Source of the DNA: Camarhynchus parvulus
Taxonomy: Eukaryota; Chordata; Aves; Passeriformes; Thraupidae
NCBI RefSeq assembly: GCF_901933205.1
Contig: NC_044574.1
Coordinates: 3,474,501-3,538,500, forward strand
Direction of reading: 5' to 3'
DNA: 64,000 nt
Each line of letters begins with the position of its first letter. The stretch's first letter is position 1. Under the pieces are notes generated by a model. That model searched no databases and was not told the DNA's origin. It saw only the letters and a program-made list of their open reading frames with translations. Shown here in pieces: positions 1-11,100 of this stretch. Both the position numbers and the translations under genes were made by a program.

Positions 1-390
1 TTCGCCCAGGATTTTTCTCCTGGGAAGCTGAGAAGCCTCAGAGAAAAAGGAAAACAATCATTACCTCATTTGCTTCTCCTGGGTTTTGCTGCTTTGGAAT
101 GTAGTTTGGAGATTGTTTATCCAACACGTGGTTGTTTGATTGGTTTCATGTGAATTGTTTTTATTTAATGACCAATCACAGTCAGGCTATATTGGAGCTC
201 TGGAAGGAGTCACAAGTTTCATTATTATCTTTTTAGCCTTCTGTAAGTATCCTTTCTGTATTCTTTAGTATAGTTTAGTATAGCGTTCTTTAATACAGCA
301 TAGTATCAAAAAATAATAAATTAGCCTTCTAAGAACATGGAGTCAGATTCATCATTCCTTCCACTGACAGGGGTCCCAGAAAATACCACA
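1..390 (+). mobile_element. Solo LTR, family 2 (5' part outside window or truncated)
   Basis: The sequence aligns by eye with two other copies in this window (11990-12382 and 51131-51435). Shared features are the GGAGATTGTTTA block, the GTCACAAG... CATTATTATCTTTTTAGC block, the TTCTTTAGTATAG AT-rich run, and the ATGGAGTCAGATTCATCATTC 3' portion. The 3' end falls at an ACCACA near 390. No retroviral coding sequence is attached. Confidence 0.75.
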
Positions 391-1449
391 AACCTTCACC
401 CAGGATGGCTGAACTTTCTTGGGAAACTTCTGGGCCATTAGTCCCAGCTAAAATCCCTGTCCTGCAAAAAGATTGTAGAAGTCTGTTTATTGAGGGGGTG
501 GTTTTCAATTTCTGAGTGGCAAAAGAAATTTCCCAGCAGGAACTGGCACACAGGGATGGCAAAATCTTCTGACCTTGATGTCGTGATGTCCATTTGGGGC
601 TAAACTTGAATTTTCCATTTTTTCCCTTATTTTTGCCTCTGGGCAGGGAAATGCAGGGTAGAATTTTGGCATGGATGGGCTGCCAGTGCGCAGATGGAAG
701 GGACACAGAGAGGGCTGGACCTTCCCAGAGCCTGGCTCATTCTGAGTTCCCTCTCTGAATTCTGAAATTCAGAAGGGATAGAGGGAAAAAAAAAAGCCAA
801 TAGTGAAATATCCCTTGAAATATCCTCCCAGCTGACAGCAATTGCTGCCTCAGGGATTTCTCAGCTCAGAGATTATATAAACGTTTCCAACTGCCCTTGA
901 TGGGTTTATCTGTCACCAAGGCACCTAATTGCTGTTCTAACCCCTACAGACAGATGCAATATCTCGTGGTGATGAGTTCCACCCTTCAAAAATGAGCCAT
1001 GAGAAGAATTACCTGGCTCACTGGGTTCATTTTGATAATTGGGTTTGGTGTCACTTAGTTCTTGTACCAGGAGAGGCAGTGAACATTCACTGCTTGTCAT
1101 CTCCCCGGCACTCCTGGTTTTACGGACCTGGATTCTCAGTCATCAGAGTGCCATTTGATTTAAATATTCCTTGAATGGAAACTGTCCTGTAACTATGGTC
1201 CATTCTAAATCCATTCTGCCCCTTTTGAATTGAATAATCCCCAAAGCAAACAGGAGTCAAATTACACATATTCAGAGGTGCAAAGATATTTTCAAGGTCA
1301 TTTTCAATCTCTTCCAGTCTCCATTTCTTCCCCAAATAATTTTCACCTCTGACTGCTATCAAATATTGATCCAGTGTTTTCATGCTAGATCTCCTTTTGA
1401 TTTTCCCCTTTGTCTTTCCCTTCCCAATCTCAGATATGCATCATATAAA
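391..1449. other. Unique sequence, no gene seen
   Basis: I see no repeat family, exon-like open frame with domain similarity, or RNA gene here. Short open frames on both strands carry no recognisable motif. Confidence 0.5.
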
Positions 1450-1700
1450 TTAGAATCCCAGAATGGTTTGGGTGGGAAGGGACCTTAAAGCTCATCTCAT
1501 TCCACCCCCTGCCATGGGCAGGGACACCTTCCACTGTCCCAGGTTGCTCCAAGCCCTGTCTAACCTGGCCTTGGGCACTCCCAGGGATCCAGGGGCAGCC
1601 ACATCTGCTCTGGGCACCCTGTGCCAGGGCCTCACCAGAAAGGCTGGGAAGAATTTTTTCCTAATATCTAATCCAAACCTGCTCTCTAGATGTGGCTGGT
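1450..1700 (-). mobile_element. CR1 LINE 3' fragment
   Basis: The plus strand reads the reverse complement of the CR1 3' end. It runs from AGAATGGTTTGGGTGGGAAGG through CCATGGGCAGGGACACCTTCC and GGGCACCCTGTGCCAGGGCC to a CTAATATCTAATCC-like stretch. Confidence 0.9.
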
Positions 1701-2797
1701 GCAATCCCTTCATGCCTGTGTGTCAAGAAACTGAAGAGTGTCCTCTCCTGACTTGCTTTTATCATTAACTCTTCCAAGTGGGAAAGATTATCCCTGTGAT
1801 ATTGCAAAAAAATGTCTTAGAGAAATAAGCAAGAGTGGATAATTTTCAGGCTTTTCTTCCTCCCTCCTTCATCCCCTATAACCCTTGCTTTAAAAATCAG
1901 ACACAGCAACAATTTACAGCAACGTTTTAGACAGGTTTGTGCATGTATTTGGTACAAACAAACAAAAATATGTGCATTCTGTTTCATAGAGCTTACATCA
2001 ATCTGGCAGAACCTGAAACACAAAACAGAAATATTCCGGCTAATAAATACATCTGGGGATGAAAAATAAAAATCTATACATAAAAAATTCCAACGTTCTG
2101 CTAAAGAAAATGTACACTTATATACACACTGTAAACAATAGTAATGCAACCCAGCTGCAGCCCAGCTCAGGCTGACAGGGACCTTCCTTCCCTCATGGAC
2201 TTGGGAGAGTCCAGTGACACAAAATCTCATTTTCCACCCCCAACCCTTGGTTCCTTGCAGCAGCAAGGTCTGAGAATGCAATTGTGACAAGGAGCCAGTG
2301 CAATGAGGTGGGATCTGATGGATAACTGAGGTGCAGGTGCTTTGGGAAATGGCCTGCCTGGAAAACTTGCTGGAACAGGGCCATTCCTTCAGCTGGTCAC
2401 ACCCTTGTGGATCCAGGGAAATCTGTGGGATCGCACTGAATTTACCTCCTGAAAGTCTGAGCCCCTTTTTCCAAACTTGGGAGAGCTTGGAAATCAGGGG
2501 ATTCAAGGAGAAATGCTCAATTCCAGACACTCAGGTCATATTTCATACAAGTTTTTCCTTCCTCCCTGCCAGCAAAGACAGCCCTGTCTCCTCTAAAGGA
2601 AGCTCTGCATGAGCAGCCTCAGAGTCCAGTCCTGGCACAGCTTCTGATGCAAGATGCCAAAGGAAAGCAGGGTGAAAACCAAGAATTTTGCCTGAATGCA
2701 GCACAGTAGAGCTCAAGGCTTTCCTGCAGCTCCTTCCAGGGCATCTCCTGGGGCCAGATGAAATACAGTGAGTAACTGAGCCAGAATTTGGGCATTC

Positions 2798-2821
2798 GTG
2801 TGTGTGTGTGTGATGTGTGTG
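2798..2821. repeat. (GT)n microsatellite
   Basis: Short alternating GT run with one GA interruption. Confidence 0.9.
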
Positions 2822-3150
2822 CTTAAACTGACTTTATTTTCTCCCTTGTAGGTCTGTAAAGACTTGGGATGGAGAGGCAGCAAACCTCCAGACTAATCCT
2901 TTTTTCCTTCTCAAAAAGCTTTCAAGGAGCTGGAGGCTGTAAATATAAATATTTCAATATTGGGAAAAAAAAAAAGAAAAAGTATATTGAAAAGATCAGG
3001 GAGAAGTGTAAGCTGTAATACCAGCTCATTTGTGGGAACGCACTGCTTGCCAGCATTTGCTAAATGTTCATTCACAGAGGGATGTTTGCCCATTTGTAGG
3101 AGAATGTCTGGTATTTTGGGAATGACACATTTATATAAACACAGTGAAGT

Positions 3151-3177
3151 GTGTCTGTCTGTCTGTCTGTCTGTCTG
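3151..3177. repeat. (GTCT)n microsatellite
   Basis: About six perfect tetranucleotide units. Confidence 0.92.
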
Positions 3178-4487
3178 GTCATGGGTATCCTCTCCCTGGT
3201 CCCTGCTCTGCCACATCCCCAGTGCTTCCCATCAGGATCCCCAAAACACCCAGGAAACCAGTGGCAGCTGCAGTCCTCACACTACAAAATGACTTTTTGT
3301 GCCACCCCATCATCACTGTAAGGTCTCAATTCCCTTCAAAGCCAAATAAACAGAGGGAAAAAAAAATTATTTCCCCCCAGAAGCTCCCATGGGGTGTTGG
3401 GAAGTCCCCTGCTTTGGCAGGGCAGAGCTGGCAACCTCAGGCTGGTTTTGCAGAGCTGGGGAATGTGCAGGTGGTTGTGAGTCTGAGTTCAGTGTAAGTG
3501 CTGGGATTTGCTGCTGGGACGAAAATATCTGGACAAAATCTGCTGGTATTTGTGCAATAATTGGTCCAGTTTGTCCTGCATCAAGTAAAGGGTGTTGAGA
3601 CAGGGCCAACTCCAGATATCTTGTCCCAGTATGCACTGCACAAAAGAGTTAAAAAAAAAAAAATCCAACTTCCCTCCTGTTCTGTTCTCATTTAATGCAA
3701 ATCAGAACATCAGAAAGAAAGGTGACATTCTCCTTGCTGTGCCTGGTAGCCTTTAATCTTCCTTTGGCAGCCACCCTTAGTGGGATGAGCTGGATGTGCT
3801 GCAGGCACTTCCATGAAAGGCTTCCATGAAAGGGTTTGAGGGGCACTGCTGATGCGGAGCAGTTTCCACCCAGGACACATTCAGTGCCATGTTTCTACCC
3901 CTCAGAACTTCCCATTCCTGTTCTTTAGTTCCCTGGCTTGAGGCACTTCCCCTCAGATCCCTCCTCTGCCTCCATCATCTACGTGTCTCCGCATGGCTTA
4001 ACCTGATGGTCGCTCCTTGGGGCTCATTGTCTGGAATTTGATTAAACCACTCTGAATTTTGGAACCAGGGCCTGCAATCCACGGCCAAGCAGAGTTTGGG
4101 TGACCATTTCCTGAGCTGCCTGGTCAAGGTGGGCTTGCCATGGCTTCAGATCCTGGAGTCTCCTGGAGGAGGCCGTGGTGCCCTCCCGAGGGGTGCTCCA
4201 CAGTCCCAGAGTGAAAAATCCACTTTAATTGTAATTTCTTTTGACACAACCAAGGCAATTGTTGGCAGCCACAAAAGTTTGATGCACGAAGCATGTGGGA
4301 AGTCCCTTGGGAGAAGGATCATGAGTATGACCCTGACTGGGGAGAGGATCCCTCTACTTTAGGGAGCTCCAACTGCACCTCAGCTCCAATTCAGCTTGGA
4401 CCCTATGGGCAGTGGAAATACAAACTTCCAACCTCACCCATTCCACCTTTCCTGAGCCACAGCACAGGCTGGCTGAGGACCCACATT

Positions 4488-4755
4488 ACAGAATCACAGA
4501 ATCATTATGGTTGGAAAAGACCTCTTGGAATCCAACCATTAACCCAGCACCACCCATTCACCATTAAACCACCTCCTCCAGAGCCACATTCGCAGTCTTT
4601 TCAGCATTTCCAGGGATGGCGACTCCACCACTGCCCTGGGAAGCCTGGTCCAGTGCCTGGTCACCCTCTGAGTGAAGAAATTCTTCCTAATATCCAGCCT
4701 AAATCTTCCCTAGCACAACCTGAGGCCGTTTCCTGTTGTCCTGAGTGAAGCCCCT
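4488..4755 (-). mobile_element. CR1 LINE 3' fragment
   Basis: The plus strand begins CAGAATCACAGAATCATTATGG and continues with the antisense CR1 pattern, including TCCAGGGATGGCGACTCCACC, CTGGGAAGCCTG and a GAAATTCTTCCTAATATCC block. Confidence 0.9.
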
Positions 4756-5663
4756 GGGATGCATTTTTTATCCTGCGTTTTTTGAGAAAAACAGCGAGAG
4801 CAAAGAAGGGGACAGGAAGGTTTGGGGGTGACTGACACCAAAAGGAGCTGGTTTCTCTGTGTGTCACAGATGGATGCTCACTAAAGCAAGGTGGGTTGCA
4901 AGTGTTTCACTGGAAAGTGAAATGCAAAATGCTTCACAGGATGGAATTAGAGGAGAGAGACCTGCACACCCCCTGCCAACAGTGCACACATCTGGAATAC
5001 TCCTCTGGCCTAAAACCAGGTGATGTGGAAGGGCCAAAGCTGTGGCCACTGCAGAGATGATGACTGAGAGCTGGGATCCTTCCACCTTGCTTGGGAATAC
5101 CCCAGTCTGCTCTCCCTCCAAAGCCAAGGCCTCATCTGGGTGTCCTGTTCAGGACCTCCAGGATCCCAACCCACCCACATAAAGGATCAGCTGCCAGCTC
5201 CTGCTTGGCAGGGTCCTTCCTGGCTGCTGCCTCTGGATGGAGACATGAGCACATGTACTAAGGCAGGGTTGGCAACTTTTGGGATTCAACCTTTCCATTA
5301 GGTTTCACTGTGGTGTTTTTAAGGCAAAGGAGACATCCTGGTTTCCCTTAATTGCACAGCTTCTTCCAAAGCCAAAGACAACCACCCACCAGAGGAGACA
5401 GCCCTTGCCCTAAGGTCATATCCACACCTTCTCCTCCTGCTGTGGCTTGTTAGAATGGGATACGCCATTGGCTCTAATTTGAGGAACCCATAACCCCACA
5501 GAAGAGGCTGAGCTCCGCGTGGGGGATGCTTGGATAACCTTTGGGCAACTGCATTTAATACCTGATCGCTGCTTCCAGCCTGCCTGACAGACCCACTGGT
5601 GGTATCCCTCCATGTTTCTTCTGGATACCTCTAAAGAAACCATTGACAGCTGCCCCAGAGGTC
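4756..5663 (-). other. ADRA1D: Probable ADRA1D 3'UTR-proximal sequence
   Basis: This is non-repetitive sequence directly after the stop codon on the gene's strand. It has no long conserved reading frame and no recognised repeat until the CR1 piece at 4755. It is very probably at least partly 3'UTR, but the transcript end cannot be placed. Confidence 0.5.
5554..5559 (-). promoter_or_regulatory. Candidate variant poly(A) signal (ATTAAA)
   Basis: On the minus strand, about 105 bases past the ADRA1D stop codon, there is an ATTAAA hexamer. It would give a very short 3'UTR, so it may not be the main site. A canonical AATAAA on the same strand lies at 2838-2833, about 2.8 kb past the stop, but no GT-rich downstream element follows it (a CA-repeat does). 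Sequence alone cannot decide between them. Confidence 0.2.
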
Positions 5664-6232
5664 TCAAATATCTGTTTCTCTCAGCCCACAGCAGTCTGTT
5701 AAGTCATGGGTTTGGAAGTCGATGGTTTCTGTGAAATCATGAGGGATCCCAATTGAGACTGACTCCACCTCTGTCTTGTAGGTGGCCGTGGCCCCCCCTT
5801 TGCTGGATCCACCCCGGATTTTGTTGGAAAGGCTGTTCATCTTCTCCTTCAGCTGGGTGGACGCCGGCTTCTGGAAAGGCGTCAGCATCTTCCAGCCCTT
5901 GAAGCTGAGCGTTCGCCTCTTACTGCCCCTCTCCTGGAAGGAGGAGTTAAATATGAAGGAGCTGTTCAGGGTGTTAATCCTGGGCCGTAGGTCTGTCTCT
6001 GAGTCCTGCACTGAGCTGTTGACGGAGGCTCCTCTCCAGTGGTGGTCGTAGACCCTCCAGATGGGCCGGCGCCGCCGGCGGCACTGGCACTTGAGCAGCC
6101 GGATGAACGCGCGCTTGAACTCCTTGCTGGAGCACGGGTAGATGATGGGGTTCACGCAGCTGTTGAAGTATCCCAGCCAGAAGATGATCTTGAAGACGAT
6201 TTCCGAGGGCTTCAGGGATGGGAAGAAAGAGC
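5664..6232 (-). CDS. ADRA1D: Alpha-1D adrenergic receptor, exon 2 (TM7 and C-terminal tail)
   Basis: This exon supplies the last two bases of Gly323, then residues 324-511 and the stop. The acceptor AG is at 6234-6233 behind a pyrimidine-rich run (about 6235-6280). Joining it to the exon 1 donor keeps frame and restores the [14 protein letters not shown] loop before TM7. TM7 (about 336-354) ends in NPIIY 350-354. A helix 8 with FKRAF (361-365) follows, then candidate palmitoylation cysteines C356, C371 and C373 and a run of five arginines (374-378). The distal tail is poorly conserved but rich in Ser/Thr and basic residues, and it closes with LRETDI. In mammals this C-terminal PDZ ligand is specific to the 1D subtype and binds syntrophins. 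Total protein length is 511 residues against about 572 in human, mostly because of the N-terminus. No frameshift or missing key residue is seen. Confidence 0.96.
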
Positions 6233-6345
6233 CTTGGGAGAGATTGAAAGGGACATGGTTAGAGGGAGTGGAAGGATGCGGCGGAGTAAGGCGATAAAGT
6301 GTCATGGCTTGACAAGGAAGTGAATTTTCTTGGGAAGTTATAGGC

Positions 6346-6435
6346 AAGCTTTGCTGGAACCAGTTCTCTGAGCTTCCTGGAGGATGGTTTCTCCTCCAGT
6401 AAACAGCCCAGGGACCTTTTATGTAGTGTCAGTCA
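6346..6435. repeat. Left arm of a 90-bp inverted repeat beside exon 2
   Basis: This arm is the reverse complement of 7173-7261 at roughly 94% identity (about four substitutions and a one-base gap by eye). It begins AAGCTTTGCTGGAACC and ends GTGTCAGTCA. It lies only about 110 bases inside the intron from the ADRA1D exon 2 acceptor. Confidence 0.93.
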
Positions 6436-6539
6436 CAAAGCTGGTGGTCAATCCAGTCTGGAAGAGGGGAGATGTGTAGAAGAGGCTGATGGTGTGGTGG
6501 TGGTGAGACCCTGGGATATGTTTCCCAGAGAAATTGTGT

Positions 6540-6622
6540 CTCCTTACCCCTGGAACTGTCCAAGACCAGGTTGGATGGGGTTTGGAGCAACCTGGCCTAG
6601 CGGAATGTGCCTTTCAGGTAAT
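6540..6622 (+). mobile_element. Short CR1 fragment
   Basis: The sequence CCTGGAACTGTCCAAGACCAGGTTGG... GGTTTGGAGCAACCTGG... is a sense CR1 3'-region piece without the terminal tail. It lies inside the inverted-repeat spacer. Confidence 0.75.
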
Positions 6623-7172
6623 TTACTGCCTCCAGACTTATGGACTTCAGCATAAAAGTACAGCCACAGCCCTGTCACTTGCACTGAGAGAAGAGCAACG
6701 CCCCTTCACCTCCTCCTCTCCTGTATTTTGGCCCATCAGTGTCACACACCCTCTGTTCAGATTCTGTGCTGATGCTAAGGGGGGGCTCAGATAATATCCA
6801 CTGCCCCAAAGCTTGTCCTTGATACTTTAAAACACTTTTGTCCACCCAGCCCCTCCTTAGGTTTTTGCAGAGTTTCCCAGTGTTTTTCTCGGTGAAAGAG
6901 CTGGAGATATATTTTTGTTTGAGCCAGAAGATGTCAGTGTTGCTCCCACATGGCCTCAGAACAGCATTCCCCACTTGGATCTGAAATAACTTTCTGTTCA
7001 GCCTTAATTTCTTTTAATTTTAGCTCCAGATGACAAATCATGCCACCATGTGACTGAGAGTTAATTTGTATTTTAGTAAATAACATTAACTCCAGATATC
7101 ATTATTATTTTCCCCTGCGCTCCTAAGCCTGGTGTCAAAACAGTAAAACAGGTGCCAGGAGCCAGAAATTCA

Positions 7173-7261
7173 TGACTGACACTACATAAAAGCTCCCCAG
7201 GCTGTTTGCTGGAGGAAAACCATCCTCCAGGAAGCTCAGAGAACTGGTTCCAGCAAAGCTT
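7173..7261. repeat. Right arm of the 90-bp inverted repeat
   Basis: Reverse-complement partner of 6346-6435, separated from it by about 737 bases. It runs from TGACTGACACTACATAAAAG to GGTTCCAGCAAAGCTT. Confidence 0.93.
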
Positions 7262-7575
7262 TTGTACACCCATCCCTAAAAAGAGGAGAAATTTCAGCCA
7301 GACTCAACATTAGGTACGTGGGCAGCTCCATCACGGGTATGCGGGAGAACACAGACACATCCCAGCATTCTGGGCAGGCAAAGCAGATTAAATATCTGCT
7401 GAAGGCCCACCCAAGGCAGGCAGGAGCTCAGGCTGGCTGTCAGTGCGTGCTGAAGGGGGCATGGAATAAGGACAGTGAGCAGGAATGACATCTCTGTGCT
7501 GGGAAGACTTCCTGGAAATGAAGGCATTTGCAGCTGAATGAGCAGCCATGGTGGTGGCTTTGAATGGAGAAATGA

Positions 7576-7900
7576 TCATGGAATCATGGAATGGTTTAGG
7601 TTGTGTCCCTGCCCATGGCAGAGAGTTTGGGTCATCTTGTCCCAAACTCCCTGCCATGGCAGGGACACCTTCCACTGTCCCAGGATGCTCCAAGCCCTGT
7701 CCAGCCTGGCCTTGGGCACTTCCAGGGATCCAGGGTCAGCCACAGCTGCTCTGGGCCTCCCCACCCTCACAGGGAACATTTCCTTCCCAATATCCCATCC
7801 ATCCCTGCCCTCTGGCAGTCTGAAGCCATTCCCCCTTGTCCTGTCACTCCATGCCCCCATGAACAGTCTCTCTCCACCTTCCCTGTCAGCTCCCTTTAAC
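7576..7900 (-). mobile_element. CR1 LINE 3' fragment
   Basis: Antisense CR1 on the plus strand starts at ATCATGGAATCATGGAATGG. It carries a small internal duplication of the CCCTGCCATGGCAG segment and extends into the GTCACTCCATGCCCCC region. Confidence 0.9.
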
Positions 7901-8429
7901 ACAGGGCTCAGTTCTGCAGAGGCAGTAAGTGACCCCACCCTGGTTGTTTCAGATAAAAGGAGTTTATTCTCCTGGGGACAGTGCTGAGATTTCCAGGTTG
8001 GCTCTGGGCTGCTGGAATCACCAGTTTTGATTTTAATCCCACCAGAAACACCTCCCCCAGTGACAGCCAGGAGCTCTGAACCACCCCAGTGCTGCTGGGG
8101 CCATCCCCCTTTGCCTTCCACACAACGTCTCCAGTCTTCATCCCACCAGGGCTTTGACCATCCCCCTTTTCCACTGTGCCCCCATCCCACCCCTCTGGAC
8201 CTACAGGAACCATGGATGTGTCAGGAAATGGGACCTAGGAAGATGAAGGACTTCACTGAACATACAACTCTGCCTATTCCCTTGTCAGGGAGAGGTTTCC
8301 TGCCTCAGTTTCCCCACAGAGAAAGGGTTAATGACCAGGAACTCCCCACAGTGCTGCTGTGAGCCCTGTTTGCAGCGTGCTCTGGGTTCTCAGAGGAGCT
8401 GCAGCTCTGTGGAGCATTTTTTTTTTTAG

Positions 8430-8830
8430 CTTTGAGAGAGGAAAAGAAAACAAAAAACTATGGTAACAAAGCAAATAAAAGAAGGGTCTCTTTTTAAATT
8501 CAGCTGGTAATTACTGCTTGAGCCAGGCTACTTAAGAGAGTGGTGCTTGCCTAAACAGCCTGATGATTGCTAAAATAATAATTTCTATCTGATGTTTAGC
8601 AGTTCAGGGCACAATGCAGTTTCTGTACTATGTGCTTTGTCTTTTGTCTTTAGAAAACACAAATTGAAAAGGAAAAGAAGCTATGAATTCTCTGAATTTC
8701 AACTCTGGCTGGTTTTCACCCAGCGAGAACCTTGTGTACATATGAAGACAAGGGCTCCATTAGCATCCTCATTACCATGCAAATTAGCGTGCCCCTCGGA
8801 AGGGACGTGTCCTGAGTGCAGCACAGTTTC
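8430..8830. promoter_or_regulatory. Candidate intronic enhancer-like block
   Basis: This repeat-free block is AT-rich. It contains a perfect octamer ATGCAAAT at 8777-8784 flanked by clustered ATTAGC/ATTACC/AAATTAGC homeodomain-type cores (8758-8788). The density of such sites within 30 bases is the only evidence; conservation is untested. Confidence 0.3.
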
Positions 8831-9767
8831 CTCATTTCCTCATCCTGGGATGGACAGAACTGGGCAGGGAATTCCCAGAACAGCTCCTCTGCACATGCTG
8901 GAGCATCAGAATCTTCTGATGGGCACCGGGAGGCTGAATATATGAGGATTTGAGAGTTCTTTTTAAGGAATGAGTAAAAAATCTAAGAAATCGGCTCTTG
9001 CTTTCATATATTCAAATACGCAACAACTTTGAGGAGTTTTGGGCTGGACTTTGTAGCATTTTCTATATGAATAGGTGAAAGTCATTACTGAGTGATGGAC
9101 ACTCAGGAAACACAGAAGGATGTGTCCAAGGTCCAGAAATGTGAGTAAAAAAATGAGGAATAGCAACACAGTGAAGCACCAGCACTTCAGCCTGTTATCT
9201 TGGTGTAAGAGCAATTTTTGGTGATCTGGTCCCAAAAGCATCAAGGCAACATCAAAGAACAGGAAACACAATTTCTGTAGGATCTGTCACAATCCAACAG
9301 GAAACCTGGTCTTGTTTAAAGAGGAATTTTTGCTGAGCACTCAAAATCAGCCCTCTGGGCTTCTCTCCTGGGCATCCAGCTCAACACCTCATGGGGTGAG
9401 GGAGGAGGAGATGGTGCCACCCACCTTAGGGACAACCATCAGGATTTATAATAAAAAATAATGCTGGGGTCTTAACAGTCCAAATGGGGACTTCATTCCT
9501 TCCATCATTTTATAAAAAGATTATCCCACATCTTGCAAGATCTGTCCTGTTGTACCCTAAATAACTCCTGTTGTAACCCTAAATAATTATCTTCAAGACC
9601 ATTCAGAAATTAAGAAGGCTGCAGGTGAGCTCAGGAAAAGCCTCCTTGCAGCTTGCAAAGTGACTGAAGTTACAGACTAAACATGATCCGAAGATTGAAC
9701 TTCAGTTTTTTGGTGATGCAGAAGTCAAGCCAATAAAGTATGTGCTCATACCATTTTTAAAAATTTT

Positions 9768-9826
9768 TTATTGTTACTTGTTAATGTGTTACTTGTTAAT
9801 TTTTTTTTATTGTTACTTGTTAATGC
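9768..9826. repeat. Small tandem repeat TTGTTACTTGTTAAT
   Basis: Three copies of a TGTTACTTGTTAAT core are separated by T-rich spacers. Confidence 0.85.
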
Positions 9827-10887
9827 TCATATTTGGGGAAAACCAAGCAGGTAAAAATCTCTGGAGCCATGGGCATAATTCCCAAAACTGTGATGCTCTG
9901 TGGTGGGTGGCAGTGGATGCAATTTGCCCTCCATGCATCCAAACACATTTCCCATTTTTTTTTAGGCTGTTTGAGCTAACACAATCTCATGATCTCTCCT
10001 CGCCTGCCCTTCTCCACCCTGCCTTCCCCATGACTCACTGGAAGGTGATATCACTTGGATTGTTCAGAGCTGCTGGTCCCAGTGTTCAGAGCTCAAAAAA
10101 ATAAATCAAAACAAGGAAAAAAAAAAGATAAATGCACCAATGCAAATGGAGCCAGTCCAATCTAAATTCTGGCCCTGGCTCCCAGTGTACAGCCAGAATT
10201 CATGAGCAGGCTTAGCTGGCAAGGGCATCTTTGTTGTAAAAGGTCCCTCTTTGCAGCATGTCCTGAATAGTCCATGGAGCAGGAATGCTGCAGACATGGG
10301 AGAGGTGGGAAGAACAAAGGGACAAGTCCCAGTGCTGCCCCAAGTTGGAAATGCAAGGACCAGCAGGACTGCTCAACACTGATAAAGGTGTTGCTGTTGC
10401 TTGGTGTGGGCTTTGTATCAGGAATGGTCTTGCAAAAAAATAGCTTTTGGAGAGCTGGGTCTCCAGGTGTCATCACAGGAGAGGAGAGGGAAAACCTTCC
10501 ACAGGAGGTGGCAGGTGAACAGCTAAGAAGAGGACATGGTTCATCTCACAGCAGGTTGCTCAGGTGTGGATGTCCCTGCAAGCAGGAGGAAAAAATTCAT
10601 TGGCCAAACTCATGGAAAGTTAAAAAAAAAAAATTACCAATGTGTGAACCACTGTTTCTGAGCTAGGAAGCTCCAGAAATCCATCTGTAGGATTAGAGCT
10701 GTGGTGGGGACAGGTGTGCCATCACCTCAGCTTCTCCTGGATGTGCCTCAAAGGTTCAAGAGGGGATTGAGACCTGCCTAGGGAGGCATCAGAGCAGCAA
10801 GTCAGAAGAATTGCAGCTGACAGAGGAAAAGCCCCAGCATGGGAGGTACCACAGCTCCTCACTGGGGGTCCTCCTGGCCAAAGGAAG

Positions 10888-11100
10888 TCAGAGAATCATG
10901 GAATGGTTTGGGTTGGGAGGGATCATAAAGCCCATTTCATTACACACCTTCCACCATCCCAGGGTGCCCTGTCCATGCTGCCCTTGGGCACTTCCAGGGA
11001 TCCAGGGGCAGCCACAGCTTCTCTGGGCACCCTGTGCCAGGGCCTCCCCACCCTCACACTCAAAAATCTTTCCCTCGTATCCAACCTAAATTGATCCTCA
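10888..11100 (-). mobile_element. CR1 LINE 3' fragment
   Basis: The plus strand reads AGAATCATGGAATGGTTTGG, then the GGGCACTTCCAGGGATCCAG and GGGCACCCTGTGCCAGGGCC antisense CR1 blocks. Confidence 0.9.

Larger units (their letters stand above)
1741..4487. other. Mostly unique sequence with two microsatellites
   Basis: A 237-codon minus-strand open frame (2530-1817) lacks any domain or composition that I recognise. The AT-rich stretch about 1890-2160 resembles untranslated-region sequence, but no transcript can be assigned. Microsatellites at 2798 and 3151 are listed separately. Confidence 0.45.
7901..10887. other. Intronic unique sequence
   Basis: No transposon family is recognised across nearly 3 kb. 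It holds a candidate regulatory block (8430-8830) and a small tandem repeat (9768-9826), listed separately. Confidence 0.5.

Noticed and set aside
6233..6347. Open frame continuing upstream of exon 2 with an ATG at 6347
   Set aside because: The frame is open by chance across the polypyrimidine tract. The acceptor at 6234-6233 joins perfectly to exon 1, and a product starting here would have only one transmembrane helix.
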